Source of the DNA: an uncultured Hyphomicrobiales bacterium
Lineage (GTDB): Bacteria; Pseudomonadota; Alphaproteobacteria; Rhizobiales; Rhizobiaceae
DNA length: 64,000 bases
Direction: 5' to 3'
Assembly (NCBI GenBank): GCA_943908365.1
Contig: CALTTH010000013.1
Span: 1 to 64,000 of the forward strand
How positions within the stretch are numbered: position 1 is the stretch's first letter; each line of letters opens with the position of its first letter. Shown here piece after piece: positions 44,982-54,246 of the stretch. Under the pieces are notes generated by a model that was not told where the DNA came from, ran no database searches, and saw only the letters and a program-made list of their open reading frames with translations. Both the position numbers and the translations under genes were made by a program.

Positions 44982-45824
44982 TTAAATGTCGGCGACGAAG
45001 GTCTGCTTCTGAGAGCCAAGACCTTCAATGCCAAGCTCGACCACATCGCCGGCTTTCAGGAAGCGCTGTGGCTTCATGCCGAGACCGACACCCGGAGGCG
45101 TGCCGGTGGAGATGACGTCGCCTGGATGCAGAGACATAAACTGGCTGAGATAGGACACGACATTGGCAACACCATAGACCATGGTCTTGCTGGAGCCGTT
45201 CTGCATGGTCTCACCATTGACCTTCAACCACATGCCGAGGTTCTGCGGATCGGCGATCTCATCCTTCGTGACGAGCCATGGGCCGATCGGACCGAAGGTG
45301 TCGCAGGATTTGCCTTTGGTCCATTGGCCCTGGCGCTCTGTCTGGAAGGCGCGCTCTGACACGTCATGCGACACGCAGTAGCCCGCGACATAGTCCAGCG
45401 CGTCCGCTTCGGACACATATTTTGCTGTCTTGCCGATGACGACACCGAGTTCGACTTCCCAGTCGGTCTTTTCAGAGCCGCGTGGAATGGCGACATTGTC
45501 GTTCGGTCCGACGATGGCCGACGTTGCCTTCATGAAGATGACAGGCTCGGACGGAACGGCTGCGCCCGTTTCTGCGGCGTGGTCCGAGAAGTTGAGACCG
45601 ATGCAGATGAACTTGCCCGTTCCGGCAACGCAGGCGCCGATGCGGGCTTCGGGCAGAACCGGGAGCGTGGAAAGATCCAGCGCCGCAATCTTCTTGAGGC
45701 CTTCCGGTGAAATCGCTTCGCCACCAATGTCCTTCACATGTGCGGATAGATCGCGGATTTTGCCTTCTGCATCGAGAATGGCTGGCTTTTCTTGGCCGGG
45801 TTGACCGACGCGCATCAGTTTCAT
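44982..45824 (-). CDS. Fumarylacetoacetate hydrolase family protein
   Basis: A 280-residue member of the FAH superfamily, which cleaves or hydrates diketo acids using a metal ion. The metal-ligand motifs DWEVELGVVIGK and GYCVSHDVSER, plus GDVISTGTPPGVG, are clear. Close relatives are annotated as ureidoglycolate lyase or 2-keto-4-pentenoate hydratase; sequence does not decide. GGGAGAG precedes ATG 45824; a longer start at 45848 has no site. It is divergent from the nitroreductase gene. Confidence 0.9.
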   Translation of the reverse strand: MKLMRVGQPGQEKPAILDAEGKIRDLSAHVKDIGGEAISPEGLKKIAALDLSTLPVLPEARIGACVAGTGKFICIGLNFSDHAAETGAAVPSEPVIFMKATSAIVGPNDNVAIPRGSEKTDWEVELGVVIGKTAKYVSEADALDYVAGYCVSHDVSERAFQTERQGQWTKGKSCDTFGPIGPWLVTKDEIADPQNLGMWLKVNGETMQNGSSKTMVYGVANVVSYLSQFMSLHPGDVISTGTPPGVGLGMKPQRFLKAGDVVELGIEGLGSQKQTFVADI

Positions 45825-45956
45825 GGATCTCTCCCAGTTGTCAGACAAGATGATGCATATATGAACGAACTATTTATCCTTGTCACCCCTTGACCATGAA
45901 GAGGCCAAAAAAATACGATCACGTCAGCCTTCCTCCTATGTTGATAAGGACAGATC

Positions 45957-46556
45957 ATGACGACCAGCAATTCTCGTGACACAGATTATCCCGTCGATCC
46001 TCTTTTTCTGGATCGCTGGTCGCCCCGCGCCTATGACGGCAAACCAATGCCGAAGGACGACGTGTTGACGATCCTAGATGCTGCGCGTTGGGCACCATCG
46101 GCCTCCAACCAGCAGCCCTGGCGCTTCGTCTATGGTCTGAATGGATCTCCGGAGTGGGACGGATTTGTCGGCCTGCTGATGGAAGGAAACCAGCGCTGGG
46201 CCAAGAATTCCTCTGCCCTGATCGTCATCCTGTCGCGCACCTACAATCTTCGCGACGGTGAAAAGAAGCCAGCGACGACGCACTCGTTCGACGCAGGCGC
46301 AGCGTGGTTCGCTTTGGCCATGCAGGCACATAAGCTCGGCTACCATGCCCATGGTATGGCCGGCATCTTCAAGGACAAGATCGTCGAGCAACTGGATGTC
46401 CCGGAAGGCTATGTCGTGGAAGCCGTGGTTGCGATCGGCAAGATCGCGCATAAGAGCACGCTTCCCGACGACCTTGCAGAACGCGAAGTCCCGAGCAAGA
46501 GGCTTCAGCTGTCGGAGATCGCGTTCGAAGGTAAGTTCACGGGCAAGGCGGACTGA
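45957..46556 (+). CDS. Nitroreductase family protein
   Basis: A 199-residue flavin-dependent nitroreductase-like oxidoreductase. The FMN-binding RWSPRAYDGKPM and ARWAPSASNQQPWRF segments are typical. It could act on quinones, nitro compounds or other acceptors. AAGGA precedes the ATG. It is divergent from the FAH-family gene and followed by a hairpin that belongs to a mosaic repeat. Confidence 0.9.
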   Translation: MTTSNSRDTDYPVDPLFLDRWSPRAYDGKPMPKDDVLTILDAARWAPSASNQQPWRFVYGLNGSPEWDGFVGLLMEGNQRWAKNSSALIVILSRTYNLRDGEKKPATTHSFDAGAAWFALAMQAHKLGYHAHGMAGIFKDKIVEQLDVPEGYVVEAVVAIGKIAHKSTLPDDLAEREVPSKRLQLSEIAFEGKFTGKAD

Positions 46557-46624
46557 AGCCCTGTCAACACATGCGCGAGGTTAGCCGGATTCTTTCGCGC
46601 ACTCCTGCGTCATTCTCAAAACCT

Positions 46625-46713
46625 AAGCACCGTGCGTCCAACATGATGCACGGTGCTTTACCTTTTTTGAATCGACTCATCGTGCTTTCCAAAGATGGAG
46701 TCCGATTTTTGGG
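46625..46713 (+). repeat. Rhizobial intergenic mosaic repeat, copy B
   Basis: It starts with an 11-bp hairpin AAGCACCGTGC/GCACGGTGCTT (46625-46635 with 46648-46658), followed by TTACC and six T, so it can terminate the nitroreductase transcript. It goes on with TTTGAATCGACTCATCGTGC and TTTCCAAAGATGG, matching the block order of copies A and C. Confidence 0.85.
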
Positions 46714-46754
46714 TCGATCCTGTAGCGAGAGGGCGGTTGATCGCCTTTCCAATC

Positions 46755-46786
46755 GCAACAAAAAACCCGGCATCGAAGCCGGGTTT
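46755..46786 (-). terminator. gyrB terminator
   Basis: A stem AACCCGGC/GCCGGGTT (46764-46771 with 46778-46785). On the minus strand it is followed by TTTTTTGTTG, about 50 bases beyond the gyrB stop. Confidence 0.88.
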
Positions 46787-46796
46787 CTTAACAAAC

Positions 46797-46812
46797 TGTT
46801 TCACGTGAATCG
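46797..46812 (-). other. parS: parS-like ParB-binding site 2
   Basis: TGTTTCACGTGAATCG, 14 of 16 matches to the parS consensus, sharing the exact 15-bp core with the other copies. It lies between the gyrB stop and its terminator hairpin. Confidence 0.8.
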
Positions 46813-46837
46813 TGCAGCCACACGGTCCACAGCAAAA

Positions 46838-49273
46838 TCAGATATCGAGGTTGGCGACGCTCAGCGCGTTTTCCTGAATGAAATCGCGTCGTGGCTCCAC
46901 TTCGTCGCCCATCAATCGTGAGAACAGTCCGTCTGCATCGGTTGCATCAGGGACCTTGACCTGCAGCAACGAGCGAACATTGGCGTCCAGCGTCGTTTCC
47001 CACAGCTGTTCGGCGTTCATTTCGCCGAGACCCTTGTAGCGCTGCATGGACAGGCCCTTGCGCCCAGCGGCAAAGATGGCCTCCAGCAGAGCGCGCGGGC
47101 CGGAGATTTGCAGGCTCCCTTCCTTGCGTTGCAGAACGGGGACGGTCGCATAGACCTCGCGGCTGCGCGCCGCCAACTGGTCGATATGGCGGGCGTCTGC
47201 GGAACCGAGAAGGCCCATGTCGATTGTGGAAAGCTCCTTAACGCCTCGCACCATGCGCTGGAAACGCAAGCCGCCGTCGGCCAGGACTTCGCCGGACCAG
47301 CCACGCTCGGTTTCTTCTGCAATCATGTCCAGACGACGGGAGACTTCCGCGACCGTGGCTTCCGCCTGACTGGGGTCGGCTGACAATTCCGGATTGAGCG
47401 CACCGGCAATCGCCGCCTGTTCCACGACCGAACGATTGTAACGGGAGTGCAGGCCATCGATCAGCGAGCGCATGCGGACGGCGTCCGCAATGACTTCCCG
47501 CAAATCTTCGCCGACGCGTACTTCGCCGGAACCGAGGGTCAGCGACGCTTCCTCGATACCCATGGAAATGAGGTAATCTTCCAGCGCCTTTTCGTCCTTC
47601 AGATACTGGACCGACTTGCCGCGCGTCACCTTATAAAGCGGCGGCTGAGCGATGTAGAGATGACCGCGTTCGATCAGTTCCGGCATCTGGCGGAAGAAGA
47701 AAGTCAGAAGCAGGGTGCGAATATGGGCGCCGTCCACGTCAGCATCGGTCATGATGATGATCTTGTGGTAGCGCAGCTTGTCCGCGTTGAATTCGTCCTT
47801 GCCGATCGAGGTACCCAGCGCCGTGATCAGCGTACCGATTTCCTGGCTGGAGAGCATCTTGTCGAAGCGGGCACGTTCCACGTTGAGGATCTTACCACGC
47901 AGCGGCAGGATGGCCTGCGTTTCACGCGAGCGGCCCTGTTTGGCAGAACCACCAGCGGAGTCACCCTCGACCAGGAAGAGCTCGGATTTTGCCGGATCGC
48001 GCTCGGAGCAATCCGCAAGCTTGCCCGGCAGCGAGGCGATATCCAGTGCACCTTTACGGCGCGTCAGTTCACGTGCCTTGCGCGCGGCCTCACGGGCAAC
48101 GGCGGCTTCCACCACCTTGCCAACGAGGATCTTCGCTTCCGTCGGATGCTCTTCGAACCAGGTGCTGAGCGCTTCGTTCACGAGGTTTTCGACGACCGGT
48201 CGGACTTCGGACGAAACAAGCTTGTCCTTGGTCTGCGAGGAGAACTTCGGGTCCGGCACTTTGACCGACAAAACGGCGGTCAGGCCTTCGCGGCAGTCTT
48301 CACCCTGAAGCGAGACCTTTTCTCTTTTGGTGATACCGGAGCTGTCGGCATAGGAAGTAACCTGACGCGTCAGCGCGCCGCGGAAGCCCGCCATATGCGT
48401 GCCGCCATCGCGCTGAGGAATGTTGTTGGTGAAGCAGAGGACGTTTTCGTGGTAGTTGTCGTTCCACCACATGGCAACTTCCACCGTGATGCCGTCCTTT
48501 TCACCGCGAATGGCGACAGGCTTATCGACCAGCGGCTTCTTGGCGCGGTCGAGATAGCGGACGAAGGCCTCGAGACCGCCATCATACACCATCTCCTCCT
48601 GCTTGATGTCGGAGTGGCGCTTGTCGGTCAGCAGAATGCGAACGCCGGAATTGAGGAAAGCGAGTTCGCGCAGGCGATGTTCGAGCGTGGCGTAATTATA
48701 CTCGGTCATCGTGAAGGTGTCGGTGCTCGCCAGGAAAGTGACTTCCGTGCCGGAGCGACCTTCATACTCGCCGATCACTTCCAGCGGCTTATCCGCGACG
48801 CCATGGGTGAAGGTGATTTCATGCACCTTACCGTTGCGGCGAATGCGAAGCTTCAGCCACACGGACAGGGCGTTGACGACGGAGACGCCAACACCGTGCA
48901 GACCACCGGATACCTTATAGGAGTTCTGGTCGAACTTGCCGCCGGCATGGAGCTGCGTCATGATCACTTCGGCAGCGGAGACGCCTTCGCCGGTATGAAT
49001 GTCGGTTGGGATGCCGCGGCCGTTATCGGTGACAGTGACCGAGCCATCGGCATTCAGCGTGACGGTGACGAGATCGGCATGACCCGCCAGCGCTTCGTCG
49101 ATGGCGTTATCGACCACTTCATAGACCATGTGGTGGAGGCCAGATCCGTCGTCAGTATCCCCGATATACATGCCGGGGCGTTTGCGCACAGCATCAAGGC
49201 CCTTGAGAACCTTGATCGAATCGGCTCCATATTCCGTATTCACGCTGGTTTCGCTCGACGGTGTTTCAGTCAT
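46838..49273 (-). CDS. gyrB: DNA gyrase subunit B
   Basis: An 811-residue gyrase B, the ATPase and TOPRIM half of the enzyme that adds negative supercoils. The GHKL ATPase has EVVDNAIDEALAGH and GGLHGVGVSVVNAL. TOPRIM has LVEGDSAGGSAKQGR and MTDADVDGAHI. The C terminus reads RRDFIQENAL, near-universal in GyrB. ATG 49273 lies seven bases after GGAAAG; earlier in-frame TTG 49288 and ATG 49279 lack spacing. It points away from the nearby origin. Confidence 0.98.
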   Translation of the reverse strand: MTETPSSETSVNTEYGADSIKVLKGLDAVRKRPGMYIGDTDDGSGLHHMVYEVVDNAIDEALAGHADLVTVTLNADGSVTVTDNGRGIPTDIHTGEGVSAAEVIMTQLHAGGKFDQNSYKVSGGLHGVGVSVVNALSVWLKLRIRRNGKVHEITFTHGVADKPLEVIGEYEGRSGTEVTFLASTDTFTMTEYNYATLEHRLRELAFLNSGVRILLTDKRHSDIKQEEMVYDGGLEAFVRYLDRAKKPLVDKPVAIRGEKDGITVEVAMWWNDNYHENVLCFTNNIPQRDGGTHMAGFRGALTRQVTSYADSSGITKREKVSLQGEDCREGLTAVLSVKVPDPKFSSQTKDKLVSSEVRPVVENLVNEALSTWFEEHPTEAKILVGKVVEAAVAREAARKARELTRRKGALDIASLPGKLADCSERDPAKSELFLVEGDSAGGSAKQGRSRETQAILPLRGKILNVERARFDKMLSSQEIGTLITALGTSIGKDEFNADKLRYHKIIIMTDADVDGAHIRTLLLTFFFRQMPELIERGHLYIAQPPLYKVTRGKSVQYLKDEKALEDYLISMGIEEASLTLGSGEVRVGEDLREVIADAVRMRSLIDGLHSRYNRSVVEQAAIAGALNPELSADPSQAEATVAEVSRRLDMIAEETERGWSGEVLADGGLRFQRMVRGVKELSTIDMGLLGSADARHIDQLAARSREVYATVPVLQRKEGSLQISGPRALLEAIFAAGRKGLSMQRYKGLGEMNAEQLWETTLDANVRSLLQVKVPDATDADGLFSRLMGDEVEPRRDFIQENALSVANLDI

Positions 49274-49433
49274 AAGCATTCTTTCCAATGGGCGCTGCCA
49301 AAGCGTACCTCTTTTCGGGCGCGCAATCGCAGCGAATCACTTTCAATCCGGTTGACCGACTATAGGAATTCCGCCTCGATATCCAAAGTCTGCGCCCCTC
49401 AAACCCTCGATAAAGCAGGGGATAGCGCGACTT

Positions 49434-49799
49434 TCAGTCACAAGAACGGCCTTTTTGCAGCACGGCTGACAATTCGTCTATCACAGTCGGAGCCAGCTTG
49501 CGAATATCGCGCGCAAGAGTGTTGGCAAAAGCCGTATATTCCGGGGGAAGACCAACAGTATCGATGATGACGCGCGGTGCGGACGTTCCGGCCAGGCGGA
49601 ACAATTCATCGGCATCATCCCAGATGATATTGAAGTAGCCGGAAATCCGCTGCAACAGATCGAAGCTGGGTGTTCCCCTCCTCCCGTGTTCCAAGGCAGA
49701 GAGATAGGCAGGCGAGACGCCGATTGCGCGCGCCATCTCCTTCTGGGTCACACCCTTCTGCTCTCGCAGCCGCCGGACCGCTTCGGCAAAAGGCGTCAC
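49434..49799 (-). CDS. XRE-family transcriptional regulator
   Basis: A 121-residue protein with an N-terminal Cro/CI helix-turn-helix (VTQKEMARAIGVSPAYLSALE, about residues 17-37) and a C-terminal alpha-helical part. Its target is unknown. The GTG start overlaps the stop of the smr gene by four bases (GTGA), so it is the last gene of the Tim44-mltA-smr chain and may regulate it. Confidence 0.9.
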   Translation of the reverse strand: MTPFAEAVRRLREQKGVTQKEMARAIGVSPAYLSALEHGRRGTPSFDLLQRISGYFNIIWDDADELFRLAGTSAPRVIIDTVGLPPEYTAFANTLARDIRKLAPTVIDELSAVLQKGRSCD

Positions 49800-50371
49800 G
49801 TCTTGTCTCCGCGTCTGCGCGACAGCCGCACATAGAGCGCGCCGTCCCCGCCATGGTTCATGGACGCATCCTCATAAGACGAGATGAGATGACGATATTC
49901 GGGCTTCGAAAACCACATTGGCACCGCACGCTTCAATGCACCGTCACTTCCCATCGACCGACCCTTGCCGGTGATCACCAGGACATGTCGCAGGCCTCGC
50001 TCGTGGGCCCGGACGAGAAAGTCCAGCAAAACCGCATGCGCTTCGCTCTGGAACATGCCGTGAAGATCGATCCGTGCCTCCAGGGCCAGGCGACCGCGGG
50101 TCAGCTTGCGCTTGACGGGTTTTTCCAACGGATGGTGAACCCTGTCCTTCTTCACAGCGGGCGCGGAAACATCGGGCACCGGCTCGACGATCATTTGCGG
50201 AAATGCCGGAATGGGCTTGGGGGCGGGTGCGGGAGGCAACGCAACCGACTCCCCTTCTACATCCTCGAAGGTCAGCAATTCTTCCATGCGGCCGGAAATG
50301 GGTCGCGCCGTCCGGGCGACCTTTCCCCAGAGAACACGCTCCTCCTTGCCGAGTTTGCGCCCACCCTTCAT
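49796..50371 (-). CDS. Smr domain protein
   Basis: A 191-residue protein with a C-terminal Smr (small MutS-related) domain: IDLHGMFQSEAHAVLLDFL and VLVITGKGRS are the two signature motifs. Smr domains nick or cut nucleic acids in several organisms; the role here is unknown. The first half (about 90 residues) is basic and Pro-rich and probably disordered. The start is ATG 50371 with AAAGG eight bases upstream; GTG 50374 is an alternative. It overlaps the mltA stop. Confidence 0.9.
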   Translation of the reverse strand: MKGGRKLGKEERVLWGKVARTARPISGRMEELLTFEDVEGESVALPPAPAPKPIPAFPQMIVEPVPDVSAPAVKKDRVHHPLEKPVKRKLTRGRLALEARIDLHGMFQSEAHAVLLDFLVRAHERGLRHVLVITGKGRSMGSDGALKRAVPMWFSKPEYRHLISSYEDASMNHGGDGALYVRLSRRRGDKT

Positions 50372-51486
50372 CACGAATACCTTTCCGCAGCCTCTTTCGG
50401 GATGAGTATAATGAAATCCGCCGGGTTGCGCACGGTGCCCGCAAGTTCGCCCGCCTCGTCGCCGGAGCCGGTAAAGATGTCGCCGCGCGCCGGCCCGACG
50501 ATGGCCGAGCCCGTATCCAGCGCCAACATCAGGCGCGCAAAGGGTTTTCCGTCATCGAGATGGGTGAGGCTCTGCGACTGAATAAAAAAAGGAAAGCCGA
50601 AGGTATGGATCAGCCGATCGACGGCAAGAGATCGTCCTGCCACCAATGGCACCTTGGCCGCGGCGATCGGGCCGAGATCCAGCCCGTCCACCGCTGCCTC
50701 GCGGAAGAAAATGTAGGAGCGGTTGTGCCAGAGCACCTCGTCCACCTGGTCAGGATGATCCTGAAGCCACTGGCGAATGGTCTGCATTGAGATGGTAGTG
50801 GGATCAAGCTCTCCGCGATCCAGCAACAGGCGTCCAATCGGGGAGAAGCGATGGCCCGCCTTGGCGGAATAGGTGATGCGTTTCAGCGATCCGTCGGTAA
50901 AGCGCAGCCTTGCGGCACCTTGAACATGAACGAAGAACAGATCGACCTTGGATTTTGCGTAAGCAATTTCCAGACCCCGTCCCTTGAGATAGCCTTTATC
51001 GATAGCGCGGCGATCCGGATACTCGGAGATCGTGCCGTTCTTTTCCAACGCAAAGGCATAGTAAGGATCGATGTAAGATGGACGGTTGTCGTCGTCGAGA
51101 TCGATCAGGTCGTCTGGCCGATTGTAGATCGGGTATTTCCAGACATCGTCGCGATTAGCAGAGACCTCAAGTTCAGGCTCATAGAAAGCCGTGACGAAGC
51201 CGCGCTTGTCATCTGGCAACATGATCCTGAACGGGACGCAATTTTCCTCGAAAAAACGCCTCGCTTGCTCCGGTTCGCTGACGGTAAAGCCTTTCGCCTT
51301 TTCCAGCAACCCCGCCAGATCCTCGGCGGCGAGGCCAAGGCTTGCCGTGCGATAGGGCTTGCCCTTGTCGAGATGGGTCGCAATATCGCCCATTGCGGCA
51401 AAAAGGGCTGAGGGGTCATCCTGCCCCCAGCCCTCCAGCTCGCTATACGGCACCTGTTTCAGGTAAAAATCAGCACCCGTGGTCAT
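50371..51486 (-). CDS. mltA: MltA-type lytic transglycosylase without an export signal
   Basis: A 371-residue murein transglycosylase A. The MltA barrel domain carries AFYEPELEVSA and YIDPYYAFA. The 3D domain ends with LALDTGSAIVGPARGDIFTG, where the catalytic Asp lies near residue 319. E. coli MltA is a lipoprotein, but here the N terminus (MTTGADFYLKQVPYSEL) has no signal peptide or lipobox. The start is fixed by the ATGA overlap with the upstream gene, so the export route is unclear. Confidence 0.92.
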   Translation of the reverse strand: MTTGADFYLKQVPYSELEGWGQDDPSALFAAMGDIATHLDKGKPYRTASLGLAAEDLAGLLEKAKGFTVSEPEQARRFFEENCVPFRIMLPDDKRGFVTAFYEPELEVSANRDDVWKYPIYNRPDDLIDLDDDNRPSYIDPYYAFALEKNGTISEYPDRRAIDKGYLKGRGLEIAYAKSKVDLFFVHVQGAARLRFTDGSLKRITYSAKAGHRFSPIGRLLLDRGELDPTTISMQTIRQWLQDHPDQVDEVLWHNRSYIFFREAAVDGLDLGPIAAAKVPLVAGRSLAVDRLIHTFGFPFFIQSQSLTHLDDGKPFARLMLALDTGSAIVGPARGDIFTGSGDEAGELAGTVRNPADFIILIPKEAAERYS

Positions 51487-52175
51487 GCTTCGGATTCGGT
51501 TGCGATCAGCTTCCAGTTCGGATCGCGCGAGCGGATATCGCGGGAGAAGGTCCAGATGTCATCGACTTCCGAGACGTTTTCGGCGTCGCCGTCCACCAGT
51601 TTGCCGTCCTTGTCATAGGTCGCGGAAATCAACTGGCTGATGATGCGAAGCGTGATCTGCTCTTCCGAGTCACGGACCGCTGCCTGGGTGATCTCGATTC
51701 TTTCGATGCCGACAAAGGTGGATTTCACCACTTCGCCGCGCTTTTCACGCTCGGTAATCGCAGCATCGAAACCGTCATAGACGTCCTTGGAGAGAAGGTT
51801 CTTCAAGGTATCCCGATCACCATCGGCAAAAGCCATGACGATCATCTCATAAGCCATCCGGGCGCCGTTCAGAAATTCCTTCGGCTGGAAAGATGGGTCG
51901 GTTTGGACAAGCTGGCGCAGCGAGTCATTAAGCGCCGTGCCCGGTGCTGCAATCGCGTCCACCGCAGCAAAGCGATTTTCTTCCGTCTCGCCGCGCTTCG
52001 GCAAGGTAACGACCTTGTTATCGTCAAGGGGGGCTTTCGCGGCCTCACGGGCGCTAAACGGATCGAAAGGTGGCTTTTCGTTGCCCGTGCGGCGGCCGAG
52101 CACACTGCGCAGTTGGAGAAAGATCAGCACCGCTGCCACAAGGAAAAACAATGTTATGAAGTCACTTGAGCCCAT
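51483..52175 (-). CDS. Tim44/TimA-like domain protein
   Basis: A 230-residue protein with one N-terminal membrane segment (FITLFFLVAAVLIFLQL, about residues 6-22), a charged linker, and a Tim44-like domain in the last 140 residues. This alphaproteobacterial family is related to mitochondrial import factor Tim44, but its bacterial role is not settled. It heads a minus-strand chain with mltA, smr and the XRE gene, each overlapping the next by about four bases. Confidence 0.88.
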   Translation of the reverse strand: MGSSDFITLFFLVAAVLIFLQLRSVLGRRTGNEKPPFDPFSAREAAKAPLDDNKVVTLPKRGETEENRFAAVDAIAAPGTALNDSLRQLVQTDPSFQPKEFLNGARMAYEMIVMAFADGDRDTLKNLLSKDVYDGFDAAITEREKRGEVVKSTFVGIERIEITQAAVRDSEEQITLRIISQLISATYDKDGKLVDGDAENVSEVDDIWTFSRDIRSRDPNWKLIATESEA

Positions 52176-52316
52176 CTTTTACCGAAACCACCATTTAAAT
52201 CCAATGTTGAACCATCATATAGTCTGCATCCGATCAATCTTCAAATAAGCAGATTCAATCGGCGGTTCCCTAAGATTGGTTTTCTGCCAACGATATAACA
52301 CGCAAGGCTTGATAAA
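52176..52316. other. Divergent promoter region, Tim44-like gene and fxsA
   Basis: A 141-base AT-rich gap between two genes pointing apart. It must hold both promoters; I cannot assign boxes with confidence. Confidence 0.4.
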
Positions 52317-52826
52317 ATGCGTTTCTCACTGCTGCCGGTCATTATCCTCCTGATGCCCATTCTGGAAATTGCTGGCTTCATCGTGGTCGGGAAGGCAATC
52401 GGCTTGTGGCCAACCCTTGCGCTGATCATTCTAACCTCGATGCTGGGCCTGATCATTCTGCGCAATGGTGGTCTTGGCATGGTGCGCAATCTGCAAAATG
52501 CCGGCCGCACGGGTGAACAGCCGGCCGCGGCTCTGGTCAGTGGCGGCATGCGCGTCATTGCCGGCATACTGCTTTTCGTTCCAGGCTTCATCACCGACAT
52601 CATCGGGCTTCTGCTGCTCGTGCCGGCAGTGCGCAGTTTCTTCTGGAAGGTCTTCAGGCCGAACATCATCGTCGCGGATTTTGCCAGCAACGGCTTTCGC
52701 AGCAGTCCGCGCGGTCCGGCATCATCCAAGGTCGTCGATCTCGACGAAGAGGATTTTCACCGCGACGGGCCAAACAACTCCCCCTGGTCGCCGGATAGCA
52801 ACGACCGCGATCTACCGAGATCCTAA
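52317..52826 (+). CDS. fxsA: FxsA family membrane protein
   Basis: A 169-residue FxsA/YtzA-type protein. The membrane segments are about residues 1-45 (PLLILEI-like start, GFIVVGKAIGLWPTLALIILTSMLGLIIL) and 75-105 (IAGILLFVPGFITDIIGLLLLVPAVR). The latter is the family signature. The tail is acidic and Pro-rich. In E. coli FxsA relieves exclusion of phage T7 by F; its normal function is unknown. AAGG precedes the ATG. It is divergent from the Tim44-like gene. Confidence 0.9.
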   Translation: MRFSLLPVIILLMPILEIAGFIVVGKAIGLWPTLALIILTSMLGLIILRNGGLGMVRNLQNAGRTGEQPAAALVSGGMRVIAGILLFVPGFITDIIGLLLLVPAVRSFFWKVFRPNIIVADFASNGFRSSPRGPASSKVVDLDEEDFHRDGPNNSPWSPDSNDRDLPRS

Positions 52827-52910
52827 GCCGGTAAGCCGGGTCCTGAGGGTTGTAAGCCTCTGGCCCAGATGATAGACGGCTTTCACGGCATTCACTTTGC
52901 GAGGCATATC

Positions 52911-53393
52911 ATGACCACTGAAAATGGTGCACAGAACGGCGCAGCGCCGTCTCTCAATATTCTGACCCAGTACACAAAGGATCTTTCGTTCGAAAATCCG
53001 GGTGCACCGCGTTCGCTTCAGGCTCGTGATGGCGCGCCTGCTATCAACATCAACGTCAACGTCAATGCGAACCCGATTTCCGGTTCCGATTTCGACGTGG
53101 TGCTGACGCTGAATGCAGAAGCCAAGGACGGCGACAAGGTTCTTTTTGTTGCCGAACTGACCTATGGCGGCGTTTTCCGCATCACTGGCTTCCCGCAGGA
53201 GCACATGCTGCCGGTTCTCTTCATCGAGTGCCCACGCCTTCTCTTCCCCTTCGCGCGCCAGATCATTGCGGATGTAACACGCAATGGTGGCTTCCCGCCG
53301 CTGATGATCGACCCGATCGATTTCGCGCAGATGTTCACGCAGCGCGTTGCCGAAGAACAGGCACGCTCTCAGGTTCAAGCCGTTCCGAACTGA
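52911..53393 (+). CDS. secB: Protein-export chaperone SecB
   Basis: A 160-residue SecB, which keeps precursor proteins unfolded for SecA. The conserved core YTKDLSFENPGAP, VAELTYGGVFRI, ECPRLLFPFARQI and GGFPPLMIDPIDF is complete. ATG 52911 lies seven bases after GAGG; an in-frame ATG at 52869 would add 14 unrelated residues. A terminator follows. Confidence 0.98.
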   Translation: MTTENGAQNGAAPSLNILTQYTKDLSFENPGAPRSLQARDGAPAININVNVNANPISGSDFDVVLTLNAEAKDGDKVLFVAELTYGGVFRITGFPQEHMLPVLFIECPRLLFPFARQIIADVTRNGGFPPLMIDPIDFAQMFTQRVAEEQARSQVQAVPN

Positions 53394-53422
53394 TCGGATC
53401 GGATCGTAGCCAACCGATGAAA

Positions 53423-53453
53423 AAACCCGGGTTCAGCAGACCCGGGTTTTTTA
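53423..53453. terminator. Bidirectional terminator between secB and dnaQ
   Basis: A 10-bp stem AAACCCGGGT/ACCCGGGTTT (53423-53432 with 53440-53449), preceded by A and followed by T on both readings. Confidence 0.93.
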
Positions 53454-53481
53454 TTGTCTTGAGAAACGGCAGGGGGTGATG

Positions 53482-54186
53482 TCACTGCGACTGCCGATAC
53501 CTGTTCCAGATCGCCTTGTCGCCCATCGACTGGACGAGCTTTTCATGCGCAGCCAAGGCCTGGACATCAAGTCTTGGCGGCAGGGATCGCTCGCGCTGCA
53601 TCGGCGCCATGGGCTGATCCTCCATCTGCATCGAGGCCTGCGTCTTCGAGGCAGAGCCGAAACCGAGCGCCGTCTGACGGCCGCCGATCATCTCGATATA
53701 GACCTCCGCCAGAAGTTCGGAGTCGAGAAGCGCGCCGTGCTTATCGCGACGGGAATTGTCGACACCGTAGCGGCGACAAAGTGCGTCGAGAGAATTGGGG
53801 CCCATAGGATGCTTCCGGCGGGCCAGCGCCAGCGTATCCGTCACCCATTCCGGTGATACCGGCTCGATCCCGAGACGCGCAAATTCTGCATTGATGAAGC
53901 CCATGTCGAAGGTTGCGTTGTGCGCCACCCAGCGGGCGCCTTCGAAGAATCCGCGGATCTCGTCGACGACCTCTGCAAATTTCGGCTTGTCCTGGAGAAA
54001 CTCATCGGTGATGCCATGCACCGCAAGAGCGTCGGGATGCACCTTGCGATCTTCCGGATTGATGTAGATGTGAATGCTTCTTCCCGTGGGGAAGTGATCC
54101 ATCAGTTCGATGCCACCAATTTCGATGATGCGGTCGAACTTGGATTCCAGACCTGTGGTTTCCGTATCGAAAATGATCTCGCGCAT
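53482..54186 (-). CDS. dnaQ: DNA polymerase III epsilon subunit
   Basis: A 234-residue proofreading exonuclease. Exo I is FDTETTGL with the two catalytic acids, Exo II is AHNATFDMGFI, and Exo III is RRDKHGALLDSELLAEVY with the catalytic His and Asp. It works in the replicative polymerase. It is convergent with secB, and is separated from coaE on the same strand by 60 bases. Confidence 0.98.
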   Translation of the reverse strand: MREIIFDTETTGLESKFDRIIEIGGIELMDHFPTGRSIHIYINPEDRKVHPDALAVHGITDEFLQDKPKFAEVVDEIRGFFEGARWVAHNATFDMGFINAEFARLGIEPVSPEWVTDTLALARRKHPMGPNSLDALCRRYGVDNSRRDKHGALLDSELLAEVYIEMIGGRQTALGFGSASKTQASMQMEDQPMAPMQRERSLPPRLDVQALAAHEKLVQSMGDKAIWNRYRQSQ

Positions 54187-54246
54187 CGAAATGCTATCCT
54201 TCTGATCTGAATGTGAAAGCGTCCAAGCACCGAGATTTCTTCGGCT

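Noticed and set aside
47447..49567. Long plus-strand open frame (706 codons) opposite gyrB
   Set aside because: It is the antisense shadow of gyrB. High-GC codon bias keeps the opposite frame open; the translation has no family resemblance.
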